DNA from: Paenibacillus ottowii
GTDB lineage: Bacteria; Bacillota; Bacilli; Paenibacillales; Paenibacillaceae
NCBI RefSeq assembly: GCF_006874425.1
Contig: NZ_VIJZ01000007.1
Span: forward strand, 248,001 to 312,000
Length of the DNA: 64,000 bases
Reading direction: 5' to 3'
In this document: positions 17,539 through 26,805 of the stretch, one piece after another
How the letters are laid out: the number at the start of each line of letters is the position of its first letter
How positions within the stretch are numbered: the stretch's first letter is position 1
Program-made: the position numbers and the translations under genes
The notes under the pieces: model-generated
Seen by the model: only the letters and a program-made list of their open reading frames with translations
What the model was told of the DNA's origin: nothing
Databases searched by the model: none

Positions 17539-17943
17539 ATGATCTACGGAATTGGACATGATGTGCTGGAAATAAGCCGTATGGCTCATATTTTGGCAGG
17601 TAAATATGCAGATGCATTTTTAAATCGGGTATTGACCCCGGCAGAACGCGAGCTTGCAGTGGAGCGCAAGGGAAGGCTAGCGGAGTTCGTAGCAGGGCGC
17701 TTTGCCGCGAAGGAAGCGGTGACGAAAGCCTTTGGCTGTGGAATTGGACAAATCATCGGGTTCAGCGATATGGATATTTTACCTGAACCGGGGGGGAAGC
17801 CCGTAGTTTATTTGTCTTCGTCTGCATGGGATCGACTGAAATTACCGAATATGGGTGACTTGAATTACAGCATTCACTTAAGTATCACACATCAGCCTAA
17901 CATTGCCTCTGCTTTTGTGATTGTCGAATATAAGGAGACGTGA
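17539..17943 (+). CDS. acpS: holo-[acyl-carrier-protein] synthase
   Basis: A 134-residue 4-phosphopantetheinyl transferase of the AcpS type. MIYGIGHDVLEISRM supplies the magnesium Asp (D8), and GRFAAKEAVTKAFGCGIG supplies the second metal-binding Glu. It transfers phosphopantetheine from coenzyme A to the acyl carrier protein. It overlaps the mutY ribosome site: the mutY RBS lies within its last codons, with only 4 bases between the genes. The two are therefore translated from one mRNA. Confidence 0.92.
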   Translation: MIYGIGHDVLEISRMAHILAGKYADAFLNRVLTPAERELAVERKGRLAEFVAGRFAAKEAVTKAFGCGIGQIIGFSDMDILPEPGGKPVVYLSSSAWDRLKLPNMGDLNYSIHLSITHQPNIASAFVIVEYKET

Positions 17944-17947
17944 TGGG

Positions 17948-19189
17948 ATGACTACAAATACATTGGAACAAAAGCGTTATTTTAGCTTCGAACTGTTAAA
18001 TTGGTATACACGTAACAAACGCGATTTGCCGTGGCGCCGTCATCGCAATCCTTTTTATATCTGGATTTCGGAAATTATGCTTCAACAGACACGTGTCGAT
18101 ACAGTCATACCGTATTTCAATCGCTTTATTGCACGTTTTCCGACGATTGAAGCGCTGGCGGAAGCGCCCGAGGAGGATGTGCTCAAGCTGTGGGAAGGGC
18201 TAGGGTATTATTCGCGGGCCCGGAACTTGCAAGCTGCAGCGAAACAGGTAGTTGAGCTTCACGGCGGACAGGTGCCAGATGATACGCAGGCTGTGGCGGC
18301 ATTGAAAGGTGTAGGTCCATACACGACGGGGGCCATTATGAGCATTGCCTTTAATCGACCAGAGCCTGCTGTGGACGGGAATGTGATGCGTGTGCTGTCG
18401 CGTTATTTCCTCATTGAAGAGGATATTATGAAAGGCAGCACGCGGTCGCATATGGAAAGCCTAGTCAGGGAGCTGATTCCCGAAGGGAGGGCCTCTGATT
18501 TTAATCAGGCACTGATGGAGCTGGGGGCGCTGGTTTGTACTCCTAAATCGCCTCATTGTCTGACCTGCCCGGTCATGGAGCATTGCTCGGGCAGGCTGGC
18601 AGGCCGCGAAGAGACGCTGCCAGTTAAAACAAAAGCGAAGCCGCCGCGGCTGGAGCCTCGCTCCGTCGCACTTATCGAGGGCAGCGGCGACAACACAGGC
18701 CGCCTACTTGTGCGCCAGCGCCCGGCCAAGGGCCTGTTGGCCCGCATGTGGGAGCTGCCGCATGAGCTTGCCGGACCGGAGGGCTACAACGGTCCGGTGC
18801 CCGATGAGCCAGCCATGGATCACCTGGCAGCTCATTTGTTGGCAGAGGGCGTACATGCGCGCCCGGTGCGGTATGTACGTGAGGCGGAGCACACGTTCAG
18901 CCACATTCACTGGAACCTGCGTGTGTTCCAGTGTGAGGAGGTCGCCGCCCCTGCCGGAAAGGCGGGCGAACAGCCGCTGGCTGCCGAGCAGCGGGCCAGC
19001 TATAGCACCACGGCGGCGAAGCCGGGTGCGTTGGTTGCGCTGGCAGACCAGGCGGAGCAGGCGAGTAGCACCTTGCCAGCGGGGTACCGCTGGATCAGCG
19101 AGGCGGATATGTCCACCATGGCGTTCCCCAAGGTATTCCTGGATCTGATCACCGAGTATTATGCAAAGCAAAAAGAGAACGGATGTTAA
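17948..19189 (+). CDS. mutY: A/G-specific adenine glycosylase MutY
   Basis: A 413-residue DNA repair enzyme that removes adenine mispaired with 8-oxoguanine. The HhH-GPD domain spans residues ~25-190, with the catalytic Glu in SEIMLQQTRVD, the hairpin LKGVGPYTTGAI and the catalytic Asp in AVDGNVMRV. The [4Fe-4S] cluster motif C-x6-C-x2-C-x5-C follows (CTPKSPHCLTCPVMEHC). A NUDIX-like C-terminal domain recognises 8-oxoG. It contains an extra Ala/Gly/Gln-rich stretch of about 45 residues just before GYRWISEADM, in a GC-rich section. The start at 17948 follows AAGGAG inside acpS. Confidence 0.92.
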   Translation: MTTNTLEQKRYFSFELLNWYTRNKRDLPWRRHRNPFYIWISEIMLQQTRVDTVIPYFNRFIARFPTIEALAEAPEEDVLKLWEGLGYYSRARNLQAAAKQVVELHGGQVPDDTQAVAALKGVGPYTTGAIMSIAFNRPEPAVDGNVMRVLSRYFLIEEDIMKGSTRSHMESLVRELIPEGRASDFNQALMELGALVCTPKSPHCLTCPVMEHCSGRLAGREETLPVKTKAKPPRLEPRSVALIEGSGDNTGRLLVRQRPAKGLLARMWELPHELAGPEGYNGPVPDEPAMDHLAAHLLAEGVHARPVRYVREAEHTFSHIHWNLRVFQCEEVAAPAGKAGEQPLAAEQRASYSTTAAKPGALVALADQAEQASSTLPAGYRWISEADMSTMAFPKVFLDLITEYYAKQKENGC

Positions 19190-19230
19190 TAAAATAACTG
19201 TCGGCAAAAAATAAAGTATTAGACTGAGCC

Positions 19231-19289
19231 TAGAAATTAAAACAGCGACAACCAAGGACGAGAAAATAAAGTCCTAGACTGTCGCTGTT
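19231..19289 (-). terminator. hairpin between mutY and DUF3829 lipoprotein gene
   Basis: AACAGCGACA (19241-19250) pairs with TGTCGCTGTT (19280-19289), with a nested AGGAC/GTCCT pair. On the minus strand it is followed by TTTTAATTT. An imperfect direct repeat, AAAATAAAGTxxTAGACTG, lies at 19208 and 19263. Confidence 0.55.
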
Positions 19290-19351
19290 CCATTGAACTA
19301 ACGTATCCTGTTAGTTCAGTTATATCACTCTTTCCCTAGAATCGTTGCTAC

Positions 19352-19384
19352 AGCCTTATCCGCGTTTAAATCGCGGGTAAGGCT
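19352..19384. repeat. 13-bp hairpin
   Basis: AGCCTTATCCGCG pairs with CGCGGGTAAGGCT (one G-U) around 7 bases, between the lipoprotein stop codon and the previous hairpin. No T run follows on either side, so its role is unclear. Confidence 0.5.
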
Positions 19385-19438
19385 TGTTCGTTACCGGAAT
19401 TCCGTATTTATTTTCGCAGCCCCTATCGTTAGATACGC

Positions 19439-20431
19439 TTAATTTATTTCATTATATCGTTCGACTGCCTTGCTTAGCTTATAATTGAAATTCTCAGGTG
19501 TGCCATCTGTAGTGTTCAGGAACTGGCCGTTCAGGTCAGAATCAGATACAGGTTCCTTCTTATTGATGCGTTCAATGATTTTCGAAGCGGCCGCTTTTGC
19601 CTCAGTGGCTGAATTAACATAGCTCTCGATACTGAAGCTGTTAATTCCTTCTTCTTGAACTCGTTTCTTGTCTTTTGAGATGGTCATGAGCGCACTCAGA
19701 TCTGCGGTCATAATGTCGTATTTGGCTTTAAACTTCGTCATATCAAGCTGCAGCACATTGTTGGCGGTGATTCCCTGCTCATCCATTGCAATGGCCGTAG
19801 CCTCGGCATCTATCATGAACTTCAAGGCTTTATACCTGATCTGCTGGTCTGAGCCCTTGAGTTTTTGCAGATCAGCCAGACGCTGCTCGTTACCCAATTT
19901 TTGCAAAGCCGTGAAGTATTGTTTGGCGACAGTCTCGTAAGCGAGATTGGCACTTACAAGCTTGGTATGCAGCTGTTTTCCTTTTGCGAAATTATCATCC
20001 ACGTAGCCTTTTGTATCGTAGTAGGCTTTCATTTCGTCCAGGACGGACAACAGATCATTGATGACTGGTGTCAGTTTGATCACTACGGGGTCTGCGTTCG
20101 CAAAAGCAGGTTGGCTTGCGGTATAGCCGTTCGCTTTATCAATAATTTCCCGCTCAGTTTCAGCAACGCCGAGCATGATGAAGCTGAAGTTCTTGTCGAT
20201 TACAGGCTGTGTATCAGCTCCGAACTTCTCGAAATAATGAACCAGAACCTCATTGATTCTGCCTGTCATCAAGTTATTCAGCCTCACATACGCATTGTAT
20301 TTTTCGATTTCTTTGCTCTCGCTGGACGTAACGCCTGCAGGCGCTTGATTTACGGTGGATGTAATGGCAGAACAAGCGGATAACATTGCACCTAACATGA
20401 AAATGGCAATAAAGAATGATAGCTTTCTCAA
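19439..20431 (-). CDS. DUF3829 (YiiG-like) lipoprotein
   Basis: A 330-residue lipoprotein. The signal peptide MRKLSFFIAIFMLGAMLSAC ends in a lipobox (LSAC), so Cys20 should be lipidated and the protein anchored outside the membrane. The mature part begins with a low-complexity linker and then EIEKYNAYVRLNNLMTGRINEVLVHYFEKFG, typical of DUF3829, an all-helical family of unknown function. The TTG start at 20431 follows GGAGG by 10 bases. It is monocistronic. No partner gene suggests a role. Confidence 0.82.
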   Translation of the reverse strand: MRKLSFFIAIFMLGAMLSACSAITSTVNQAPAGVTSSESKEIEKYNAYVRLNNLMTGRINEVLVHYFEKFGADTQPVIDKNFSFIMLGVAETEREIIDKANGYTASQPAFANADPVVIKLTPVINDLLSVLDEMKAYYDTKGYVDDNFAKGKQLHTKLVSANLAYETVAKQYFTALQKLGNEQRLADLQKLKGSDQQIRYKALKFMIDAEATAIAMDEQGITANNVLQLDMTKFKAKYDIMTADLSALMTISKDKKRVQEEGINSFSIESYVNSATEAKAAASKIIERINKKEPVSDSDLNGQFLNTTDGTPENFNYKLSKAVERYNEIN

Positions 20432-20901
20432 AATAGTGATTCCTCCGACTGAGTAATTTAACGTGCTTTTCTTTTGTAAGATGTCTGAATAGGAGAGAGA
20501 ACAACTGACCTCTTCTGGTCGATTAAAATCCCTCTTCGCCGCATATTAATGTTGATTGTGAAACAATCTATTCAATTTTAAAATTATTTGGTGAATGGGT
20601 CTTGAGACTTGAGTAGCATAATTTTATAAATTTCTTTGTCGTCACTTTAAAGAAGATGTTACATGAGTATGATAAGGTCGGCCTAATGATAAATCGTAAT
20701 CGATCAGCTTGAGACGGGCGGTGGAGATCCAGTTGCCGTTGCGGCTGCTCTGGCTGTCCGGAATTAAAGGAGTTATTATTTTTCTCGAACAACCAAGCTA
20801 TCCTGTCCGTTCGTATGATGAGGTCAGCCAGTTTTTACTGGTTGACCTCTTTGTTCATAAGAGGTTTATTATGGGCAGCCGGGGTAGAACGTCAAAACGT
20901 G
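20432..20901. other. 470-base intergenic region
   Basis: The region is mostly AT-rich with a GC-rich patch at about 20700-20760. A hairpin, AGGTCAGCCAGT with ACTGGTTGACCT, lies at 20821-20848 and is followed by CTTTGTT on the + strand. Short open frames on both strands here have no recognisable content or ribosome site. The GC-rich patch may be the remnant of a gene, but I cannot support it. Confidence 0.4.
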
Positions 20902-21723
20902 TTATTTTTGGTGATTTTTTCGGTACTCGGATGGAGTCATCTTGTTGACTGTTTTGAACATTTTTGAAAACAGTAATACATCTTTGTACCCTACTGATCG
21001 AGCAATATCTCCGATTTTAAGCGAAGTATTTTTTAAGAGGGAGCATGATTTTTCAATCCTCAAATGCAATAAATATTCCTGCGGTGACTTATTGAGTTGC
21101 TGTTTGAATAAACGATGCAAATACGAACGGTCAATTGAAATGTACTTGGCAATGTCACTTACGGTAATGAAGTGCGAATAGTTCTGTTGAATGAAGAGAA
21201 GCGCCTCTTTGATATACCGCTGCTGTCTTACCTCATTGTTGACTTCCTGATTAGGATAAAGTTCAAACATCAGATACAGAAATTCATACAACTTGGAAGC
21301 GAGCAACAGGTCTTTGTTGGATTTCAGAGTAGCAGATACGACGATACTTTCCATACAGCGGGCCAGGCTGCCCTCCGCTTCAAACCGGAAAATGGGATTG
21401 TCCCTATTGATACAGGTCCGGCTTAGATATTCTTTTGCTTGCATTCCATTAAAACCAATCCAGGCATATTCCCATGGGTCGACTTCATCGGCTTCGTAGT
21501 AAATTAGAACCTTTGGCTCAATAAAGAAAGCATCGTTTTTCTCCAAATGATAGATTTTATCGTTGACTTTAAAGATTCCTTTTCCTTTTAAAATAAAATG
21601 CACCATATATCCGCTTCGAATAGCTGGACCATAAGCGTGTTTGCTGGTACAGCTTTCTTTGCCACAGGTGTATAAATTGAGATCCAGATTGTTGTAAGAA
21701 TGATTGGAAAAGTGCGCACTCAT
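20902..21723 (-). CDS. AraC-family regulator of the alpha-galactoside locus
   Basis: A 273-residue transcription activator. Residues ~10-150 form a cupin-type sensing domain (YMVHFILKGKGIFKVNDKIYHLEKNDAFFIEPKV). Residues ~170-270 form two helix-turn-helix motifs (DIAKYISIDRSYLHRLFKQQLNKSPQEYLLHLRIEKSCSLL and DIARSVGYKDVLLFSKMFKTVNKMTPSEYR). It resembles MsmR/RafR activators of alpha-galactoside use. It is divergent from the GH36 gene with 174 bases between start codons, so it probably controls that promoter. The ATG at 21723 follows AAGAGGTG. Confidence 0.85.
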   Translation of the reverse strand: MSAHFSNHSYNNLDLNLYTCGKESCTSKHAYGPAIRSGYMVHFILKGKGIFKVNDKIYHLEKNDAFFIEPKVLIYYEADEVDPWEYAWIGFNGMQAKEYLSRTCINRDNPIFRFEAEGSLARCMESIVVSATLKSNKDLLLASKLYEFLYLMFELYPNQEVNNEVRQQRYIKEALLFIQQNYSHFITVSDIAKYISIDRSYLHRLFKQQLNKSPQEYLLHLRIEKSCSLLKNTSLKIGDIARSVGYKDVLLFSKMFKTVNKMTPSEYRKNHQK

Positions 21724-21897
21724 TTATTTTCACCTCTTAATTTATCTCTGCATATTATCACACCGTTTCATATAGAGTCTACATTATTCCATATAATTAT
21801 TAAAACTATTCCATTATGATTAGGGTGTAAGAAATAAGAAAACAACATTATTTATACTTTTTGAAAATATTACTATTGGCGCTACAAGGGGGTCACT

Positions 21898-24093
21898 ATG
21901 GCTATAATCATCGATAAAGAGAAGTTATTATTCCATTTACAAGGGAGCAATACAAGTTATGTCATGCAGGTTATACGAGATGGTTATTTAGCCCATCTGT
22001 ATTGGGGAAAGAAAATTCAGAACTATCGGGGAAGCAATAAAATCATCTTTATGGATAGGGGATTTTCACCCAATCCGGCTGGGGCGGATCGAGCCTTTTC
22101 ACTGGATACCATCCCCCAAGAATATCCGTCATTTGGAAATAGTGATTTCAGGATTCCTGCGTATCAGCTTCAATTGGAGAATGGCTCTACGGTGACAGAT
22201 TTTCGGTATAAAGAACATCGGGTTTACCAAGGCAAACCAAAATTGAAAGGGCTTCCTTCTACGTATGCGGAGGATGATGGCGAAGTAGAAACACTGGAAA
22301 TCATCCTTGAAGACCCATTAATTGAGGTAAAGGTTGTACTATCCTATAGCCTGTATCAAAAGTGGGATGTCATTACCCGTTCAGTCCGTTTTGATAATGA
22401 AGGCCAGCAGCAGCTAAAACTGCTTAGAGCGTTAAGTGCTAGTGTGGATTTTCGAGATGATGAATATGAACTCATTACCTTGTACGGTGCGCATAATAAT
22501 GAAAAAAATATAGCAAGGCGAAAAATTTTACCCGGAATTCAAATGGTAGACAGCTGCCGTGGCGCCAGCAGCCCTCATCAGGCACCCTTTATGGCGCTTG
22601 TAAGAGAAGGGACAGATGAAGATCAGGGCGAAGTATACGCCTTTAATCTGGTGTACAGCGGGAACTTTACGGCTCAGACGCAGGTAGATTCCTATCGGAA
22701 CACACGGGTCACGATGGGGATTAATCCTTTTGATTTTACATGGCAGCTTGAACCGGAGGAGTCGTTCCAAACGCCAGAAGTGGTTATGGTATACACCGAA
22801 AATGGCTTGGGCGGCATGTCCAGAATTTATCATGATTTATACAGAAACAGATTATGTCGTGGACCATTTCGTGACAAGGAACGACCGATCCTGATTAATA
22901 ACTGGGAAGCCACCTACTTTGACTTTGATGCCGACAAGATTGAGCAGTTGGCGAAGGAAGCTCAAAGTGTAGGAGTGGAGCTGTTTGTATTGGATGATGG
23001 ATGGTTTGGGAAACGGGATGATGACAATACTTCATTAGGCGATTGGGTGGTGGATCGTCGCAAACTTCCAGATGGGTTGCCGGACCTTGCCAATCGTATT
23101 CGAAATCTGGGTATGGAATTTGGTTTGTGGTTTGAACCTGAGATGGTATCCATAGACAGCGATTTATACAGAAAGCATCCCGATTGGTGTATCCATGTCC
23201 CTGATCGTCCGTATACGCTGGGAAGAAATCAGCTTATGTTGGATTTATCGAGGAAGGAAGTATGTGAGTACATCGTTAAGTCGGTTTCCGATATTTTATC
23301 GGATGTTCCAATTACTTATGTAAAATGGGACATGAATCGTCACATGACAGATGTGGGTTCGGCCGCCTTGCCACCTGAGAGACAAAGGGAGACGGCGCAT
23401 CGTTATATCCTGGGGCTCTACAGTATTATGGAAGAGCTTACATCGAAGTTTCCCCATGTCTTATTCGAAAGTTGCTCTAGTGGAGGGGGCCGTTTTGATG
23501 CCGGTATGCTCTATTACATGCCCCAGACCTGGACAAGTGACAATACGGATGCCATTTGCCGATTGAAAATTCAGTGGGGGACAAGTCTTGTCTATCCTCC
23601 GATTACGATGGGCGCACACGTCTCCACCGTGCCCAACCATCAAGTGGGTAGAATAACGCCATTGGAGACTAGAGGTTATGTCGCGATGGCCGGGAATTTA
23701 GGATATGAGCTGGATTTGACGACACTAACTGTTGAAGAAAAAGAAGTGGTGAAAAAGCAAATAGCTCTATATAAGGAAATGAGATCGCTCATTCAGTTTG
23801 GGAACTTCTACCGAATCATTAATCCGTTTGATGAAAATGAAGCTGCATGGTGCTTTGTGTCAGAGGATCAAACAGAAATGGCGGCCAGCTATTTCAAGGT
23901 TTTATCCCAACCCGCTGCCGCGATTAAAACGTTAAAATTCAAAGGTCTGAATCCAGACTACGTATACAGAAATATAGAAACTGGTGAGCTGTTCGGCGGT
24001 GATGAATTAATGCATGTAGGCATAACGCTAACCAGGGTGAAGCAGGACTTTTTAGGCCTGTTCTGGAGATTTGTTAAAGAAGACATCATCTGA
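21898..24093 (+). CDS. GH36 alpha-galactosidase
   Basis: A 731-residue glycoside hydrolase family 36 enzyme with the N-terminal beta-sandwich, the catalytic TIM barrel and a C-terminal beta domain. The nucleophile Asp in VKWDMNR is residue 478 and the acid/base Asp in TSDNTDA is residue 548, the same positions as in Geobacillus AgaA. FVLDDGWFGKR and FGLWFEPEMVS shape the galactose pocket, and FESCSSGGGRFD is also conserved. There is no signal peptide, so it works in the cytoplasm and releases galactose from melibiose, raffinose or stachyose. It is followed 23 bases later by a PTS permease in the same operon. The divergent AraC protein should activate it. Confidence 0.92.
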   Translation: MAIIIDKEKLLFHLQGSNTSYVMQVIRDGYLAHLYWGKKIQNYRGSNKIIFMDRGFSPNPAGADRAFSLDTIPQEYPSFGNSDFRIPAYQLQLENGSTVTDFRYKEHRVYQGKPKLKGLPSTYAEDDGEVETLEIILEDPLIEVKVVLSYSLYQKWDVITRSVRFDNEGQQQLKLLRALSASVDFRDDEYELITLYGAHNNEKNIARRKILPGIQMVDSCRGASSPHQAPFMALVREGTDEDQGEVYAFNLVYSGNFTAQTQVDSYRNTRVTMGINPFDFTWQLEPEESFQTPEVVMVYTENGLGGMSRIYHDLYRNRLCRGPFRDKERPILINNWEATYFDFDADKIEQLAKEAQSVGVELFVLDDGWFGKRDDDNTSLGDWVVDRRKLPDGLPDLANRIRNLGMEFGLWFEPEMVSIDSDLYRKHPDWCIHVPDRPYTLGRNQLMLDLSRKEVCEYIVKSVSDILSDVPITYVKWDMNRHMTDVGSAALPPERQRETAHRYILGLYSIMEELTSKFPHVLFESCSSGGGRFDAGMLYYMPQTWTSDNTDAICRLKIQWGTSLVYPPITMGAHVSTVPNHQVGRITPLETRGYVAMAGNLGYELDLTTLTVEEKEVVKKQIALYKEMRSLIQFGNFYRIINPFDENEAAWCFVSEDQTEMAASYFKVLSQPAAAIKTLKFKGLNPDYVYRNIETGELFGGDELMHVGITLTRVKQDFLGLFWRFVKEDII

Positions 24094-24116
24094 TGCAGCT
24101 AGAGGAGGTTTACTAG

Positions 24117-25556
24117 ATGGAAGCAAAAGAAAAGCAGTATAAGCAAATTTCTCAAGAAATTTTAAAATATATCGGTGGCGAAGAGAACATTATTGGTGTG
24201 GCCCATTGTGCCACAAGATTAAGAATTGTACTTGAAGACAATGAAAAAGCGGAATTAAAAAAGATTGAAGAAGTTGATCTGGTTAAAGGCGTCTTCATAG
24301 CAGGGGATCAACTACAGATCATTTTTGGAGCAGGGCTGGTCAATAATATCTATGCCGTGTTCTCTAAACTGACCGGAACAGAAGATATGTCATTAAGTGA
24401 TGTCAAATCGAAGTCCGCACAAAAGCAAAATCCTTTTCAAAAAGCGATTAAATCGCTGTCAGATGTCTTTATTGAGATCATGCCGGGAATTCTTGCTGCT
24501 GCATTGTTAATGGGGATCACCGGGCTGCTAGGTCAGAAAGGGCTATTTGGTCCCAAGTCGATTGTGGAGATGTACCCAATTTTCCAAGGGATCAATCGCT
24601 TTGTTCAAATCGTTTCCACAGGTATTTTCACCATCCTGCCGCTGCTTGTTGTTTATTCAGCCACCAAGAGATATGGCGGTCGTCCGATTCTGGGGCTTGT
24701 ACTGGGTGCAATTATGCTTCATCCGGCCTTGGCGGACGCCTTTGAGGTAGCGAAAGGGAGCCAAAGCCCGGAATCGATCAGTCTTTTTGGTCTTCCCGTT
24801 CAGTTGGTTGGATTTCAGGGCGGTATCATTATTGCTCTGATGATGGGGTATGTGGTGGCCAAATTGGATCAGTTTTTTAACAAAAAGGTTCCAGACATGA
24901 TTAAATTGTTTTTGGCTCCTTTGCTGACGGTCTTTGTATCTTCTCTACTATTGTTTACGATTATTGGTCCTCTGGGGCGAGAGCTAGCCAGTCTGGTCAC
25001 GGTTTCATTGCTTTGGATGACGCAAAACCTGGGAATATTCGGCTTTATGTTTTTTGCAGGCATTCAGCAAATTATCGTTATTACGGGGTTGCATCATGTT
25101 ATGGGTGCGGTAGAAGCGCAGCTGTTAACTGATACAGGCAGAAATTTTATCAACCCGTTGGCATCGGTGGCTTTGATGGCGCAAGGGGGCGCTGTTTTGG
25201 GATATGTCTTTTTGAATCGCAAAGACACCAAGGTCAAAGAACTAGGGTACTCTGCATTCGGGTCCGTACTTTTTGGAATCTCGGAACCCGCAATCTTCGG
25301 GGTCACTTTGAAGTATAAGTTCCCTCTGGTTGCTGGATGTCTCGGAGGAATGGTTGCCGGAGCCTATGTATATTTAAGCAAGCTGACAGCCATTGGATTC
25401 GGAACTACGGCTCTTCCCGGCTTTGCAATTGCAGCGTCAGAGAATCATGGTCATATGAATTATCTTATCGCTCATCTGATTGCCCTGTTATGTGGAGCAT
25501 TATTCACATTGGCTTACGGTGTGATCAAGAACAAGAGGTCAAAAGCAATATCTTAA
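24117..25556 (+). CDS. PTS EIIBC permease, sucrose family
   Basis: A 479-residue phosphotransferase permease. An EIIB domain at residues 1-90 carries the phospho-cysteine in GVAHCATRLRI (about Cys31). A linker follows and then an EIIC domain with about 10 membrane segments (IEIMPGILAAALLMGITG, FGISEPAIFGVTLKYKFPL). There is no EIIA domain, so it must borrow a glucose-type EIIA. It belongs to the sucrose/trehalose group by the CATRLR and GISEPAIFG motifs. Operon pairing with a GH36 enzyme suggests transport of melibiose, raffinose or a related alpha-galactoside, or of sucrose released from raffinose. Its stop codon lies 8 bases from the stop of the convergent DinB gene. Confidence 0.87.
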   Translation: MEAKEKQYKQISQEILKYIGGEENIIGVAHCATRLRIVLEDNEKAELKKIEEVDLVKGVFIAGDQLQIIFGAGLVNNIYAVFSKLTGTEDMSLSDVKSKSAQKQNPFQKAIKSLSDVFIEIMPGILAAALLMGITGLLGQKGLFGPKSIVEMYPIFQGINRFVQIVSTGIFTILPLLVVYSATKRYGGRPILGLVLGAIMLHPALADAFEVAKGSQSPESISLFGLPVQLVGFQGGIIIALMMGYVVAKLDQFFNKKVPDMIKLFLAPLLTVFVSSLLLFTIIGPLGRELASLVTVSLLWMTQNLGIFGFMFFAGIQQIIVITGLHHVMGAVEAQLLTDTGRNFINPLASVALMAQGGAVLGYVFLNRKDTKVKELGYSAFGSVLFGISEPAIFGVTLKYKFPLVAGCLGGMVAGAYVYLSKLTAIGFGTTALPGFAIAASENHGHMNYLIAHLIALLCGALFTLAYGVIKNKRSKAIS

Positions 25557-25564
25557 GAAATGAC

Positions 25565-26053
25565 CTATATGGATGGATCGCTCTCAATCAGCCCTTTGCC
25601 AATTACATTGGCTGAAACCGGGGTCTTGCCGAGCTCACGCGACCACACGGACAACTGTCCGATATGATGAATTTGGTGGGCAATGACATGGCGCATCACC
25701 TCGCCCCAGGCATCAATCGCAATTTTGCCGTCCGGGCGGTGATCTTCAAACCTTTTTCGTTCCAGACCTTCATGCCAGGCGAGGACGAAGGGCTCCACGT
25801 CGAGTCGAAACTTCGCGTCCAGCTCGCGAACTTTATCCAGCGTATTATGCTGAGAGAAGTCCTCCTGGAAATCAGGTTTGCCTTGAATGATTTGAATCCA
25901 GCTCCATTCTACATCAACGATATGAAAGAGCGTTTTAAGAATGCTACCAGCCCCGCCGATACGTTCTTTCAGCAGTTCCTCCTGCGGCACCTCTTCACAC
26001 CAGCGGTACCATTGTTCTCGAACCATCCAGTTATAACGAAAAAAAGTTTGCAT
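25565..26053 (-). CDS. DinB-like four-helix protein
   Basis: A 162-residue DinB-like (YfiT-type) helical protein with the usual three His ligands of the family: an N-terminal His in LFHIVDVEWSW and two in RHVIAHQIHHIGQL. Most members bind a divalent metal. Some transfer thiols such as bacillithiol, but the substrate here is unknown. The ATG at 26053 follows AGGAGGG. It is downstream of the sodA terminator on the same strand, so it is separately transcribed. Confidence 0.8.
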   Translation of the reverse strand: MQTFFRYNWMVREQWYRWCEEVPQEELLKERIGGAGSILKTLFHIVDVEWSWIQIIQGKPDFQEDFSQHNTLDKVRELDAKFRLDVEPFVLAWHEGLERKRFEDHRPDGKIAIDAWGEVMRHVIAHQIHHIGQLSVWSRELGKTPVSANVIGKGLIESDPSI

Positions 26054-26112
26054 CCATTACCCTCCTGGGACTGTAATAAGGAATGATTTCCACCAGTTTA
26101 CCACAGAATGCC

Positions 26113-26160
26113 AAAAGGGCTGTCTCATTCGTAGAAAATCTACTTTTGAGACAGCCCTTC
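26113..26160 (-). terminator. terminator of sodA
   Basis: A 13-bp stem of AAGGGCTGTCTCA with its complement, and an inner GTAGA/TCTAC pairing that makes a long symmetric hairpin. On the minus strand it ends in TTTT. Confidence 0.85.
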
Positions 26161-26190
26161 ATGAGCTAGGATAAGGATGTTGTTACTGGC

Positions 26191-26805
26191 TTATTTCTTA
26201 GCAGCCTCGTAACGTTTGTTGACTTCATCCCAGTTGATTACATTGTAGAAAGCTGCAATGTAGTCTGGGCGTTTGTTTTGATATTTCAGATAGTAAGCAT
26301 GCTCCCAAACGTCCAATCCAAGTACTGGAGTCAGACCTTCAAACAGCGGGCTATCTTGGTTTGGAGTGCTAGTGATTGCCAATTTGCCGTCTTTGCCGAC
26401 AACCAGCCAAGCCCAGCCGCTACCAAAACGAGTTGTAGCTGCTTTAGTGAAGTCTTCTTTAAATTTGTCATAGCCGCCCAGTTCGTTGTTGATTGCTTCA
26501 GCAATTGCACCCGTAGGCTGTCCGCCGCCGTTAGGGCCGATAACTTCCCAGAACAGACTGTGGTTGTGGTGTCCACCACCGTTATTGCGAACCGCAGTGC
26601 GGATGCTTTCAGGAACGCTGTCCAGATTGGAGATCAGATCCTCCAGGCTTTTACTTTGCAGTTCAGGAGCGCTCTCCAGAGCTGCATTTAAGTTTGTAAC
26701 ATATGTGTTATGGTGACGATCATGGTGGATTTCCATTGTCAGTGCATCAAAGTGTGGTTCCAGTGCGTCTTTTGCATAAGGAAGTTCTGGTAATTGAAAT
26801 GCCAT
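26191..26805 (-). CDS. sodA: manganese superoxide dismutase
   Basis: A 204-residue Mn/Fe superoxide dismutase. The metal ligands are His27 (MEIHHDRHH), His82 (NHSLFW), Asp165 and His169 ([18 protein letters not shown]). GGGGxxTG and DVWEHAYY are family markers, and Gly77 in [10 protein letters not shown] fits the Mn-type. It converts superoxide to oxygen and hydrogen peroxide in the cytoplasm. The ATG at 26805 follows AGGAGGG. It is monocistronic, with a strong terminator. The window holds a second superoxide dismutase at 32819. Confidence 0.93.
   Translation of the reverse strand: MAFQLPELPYAKDALEPHFDALTMEIHHDRHHNTYVTNLNAALESAPELQSKSLEDLISNLDSVPESIRTAVRNNGGGHHNHSLFWEVIGPNGGGQPTGAIAEAINNELGGYDKFKEDFTKAATTRFGSGWAWLVVGKDGKLAITSTPNQDSPLFEGLTPVLGLDVWEHAYYLKYQNKRPDYIAAFYNVINWDEVNKRYEAAKK

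Noticed and set aside
18704..19255. A 183-residue minus frame across the 3-prime end of mutY
   Set aside because: The frame exists because mutY is GC-rich here; it shows arginine-rich, non-protein-like content.
20568..20948. Two short frames between the lipoprotein and AraC genes
   Set aside because: They overlap on opposite strands, lack ribosome sites and have no recognisable family; at most a gene remnant.
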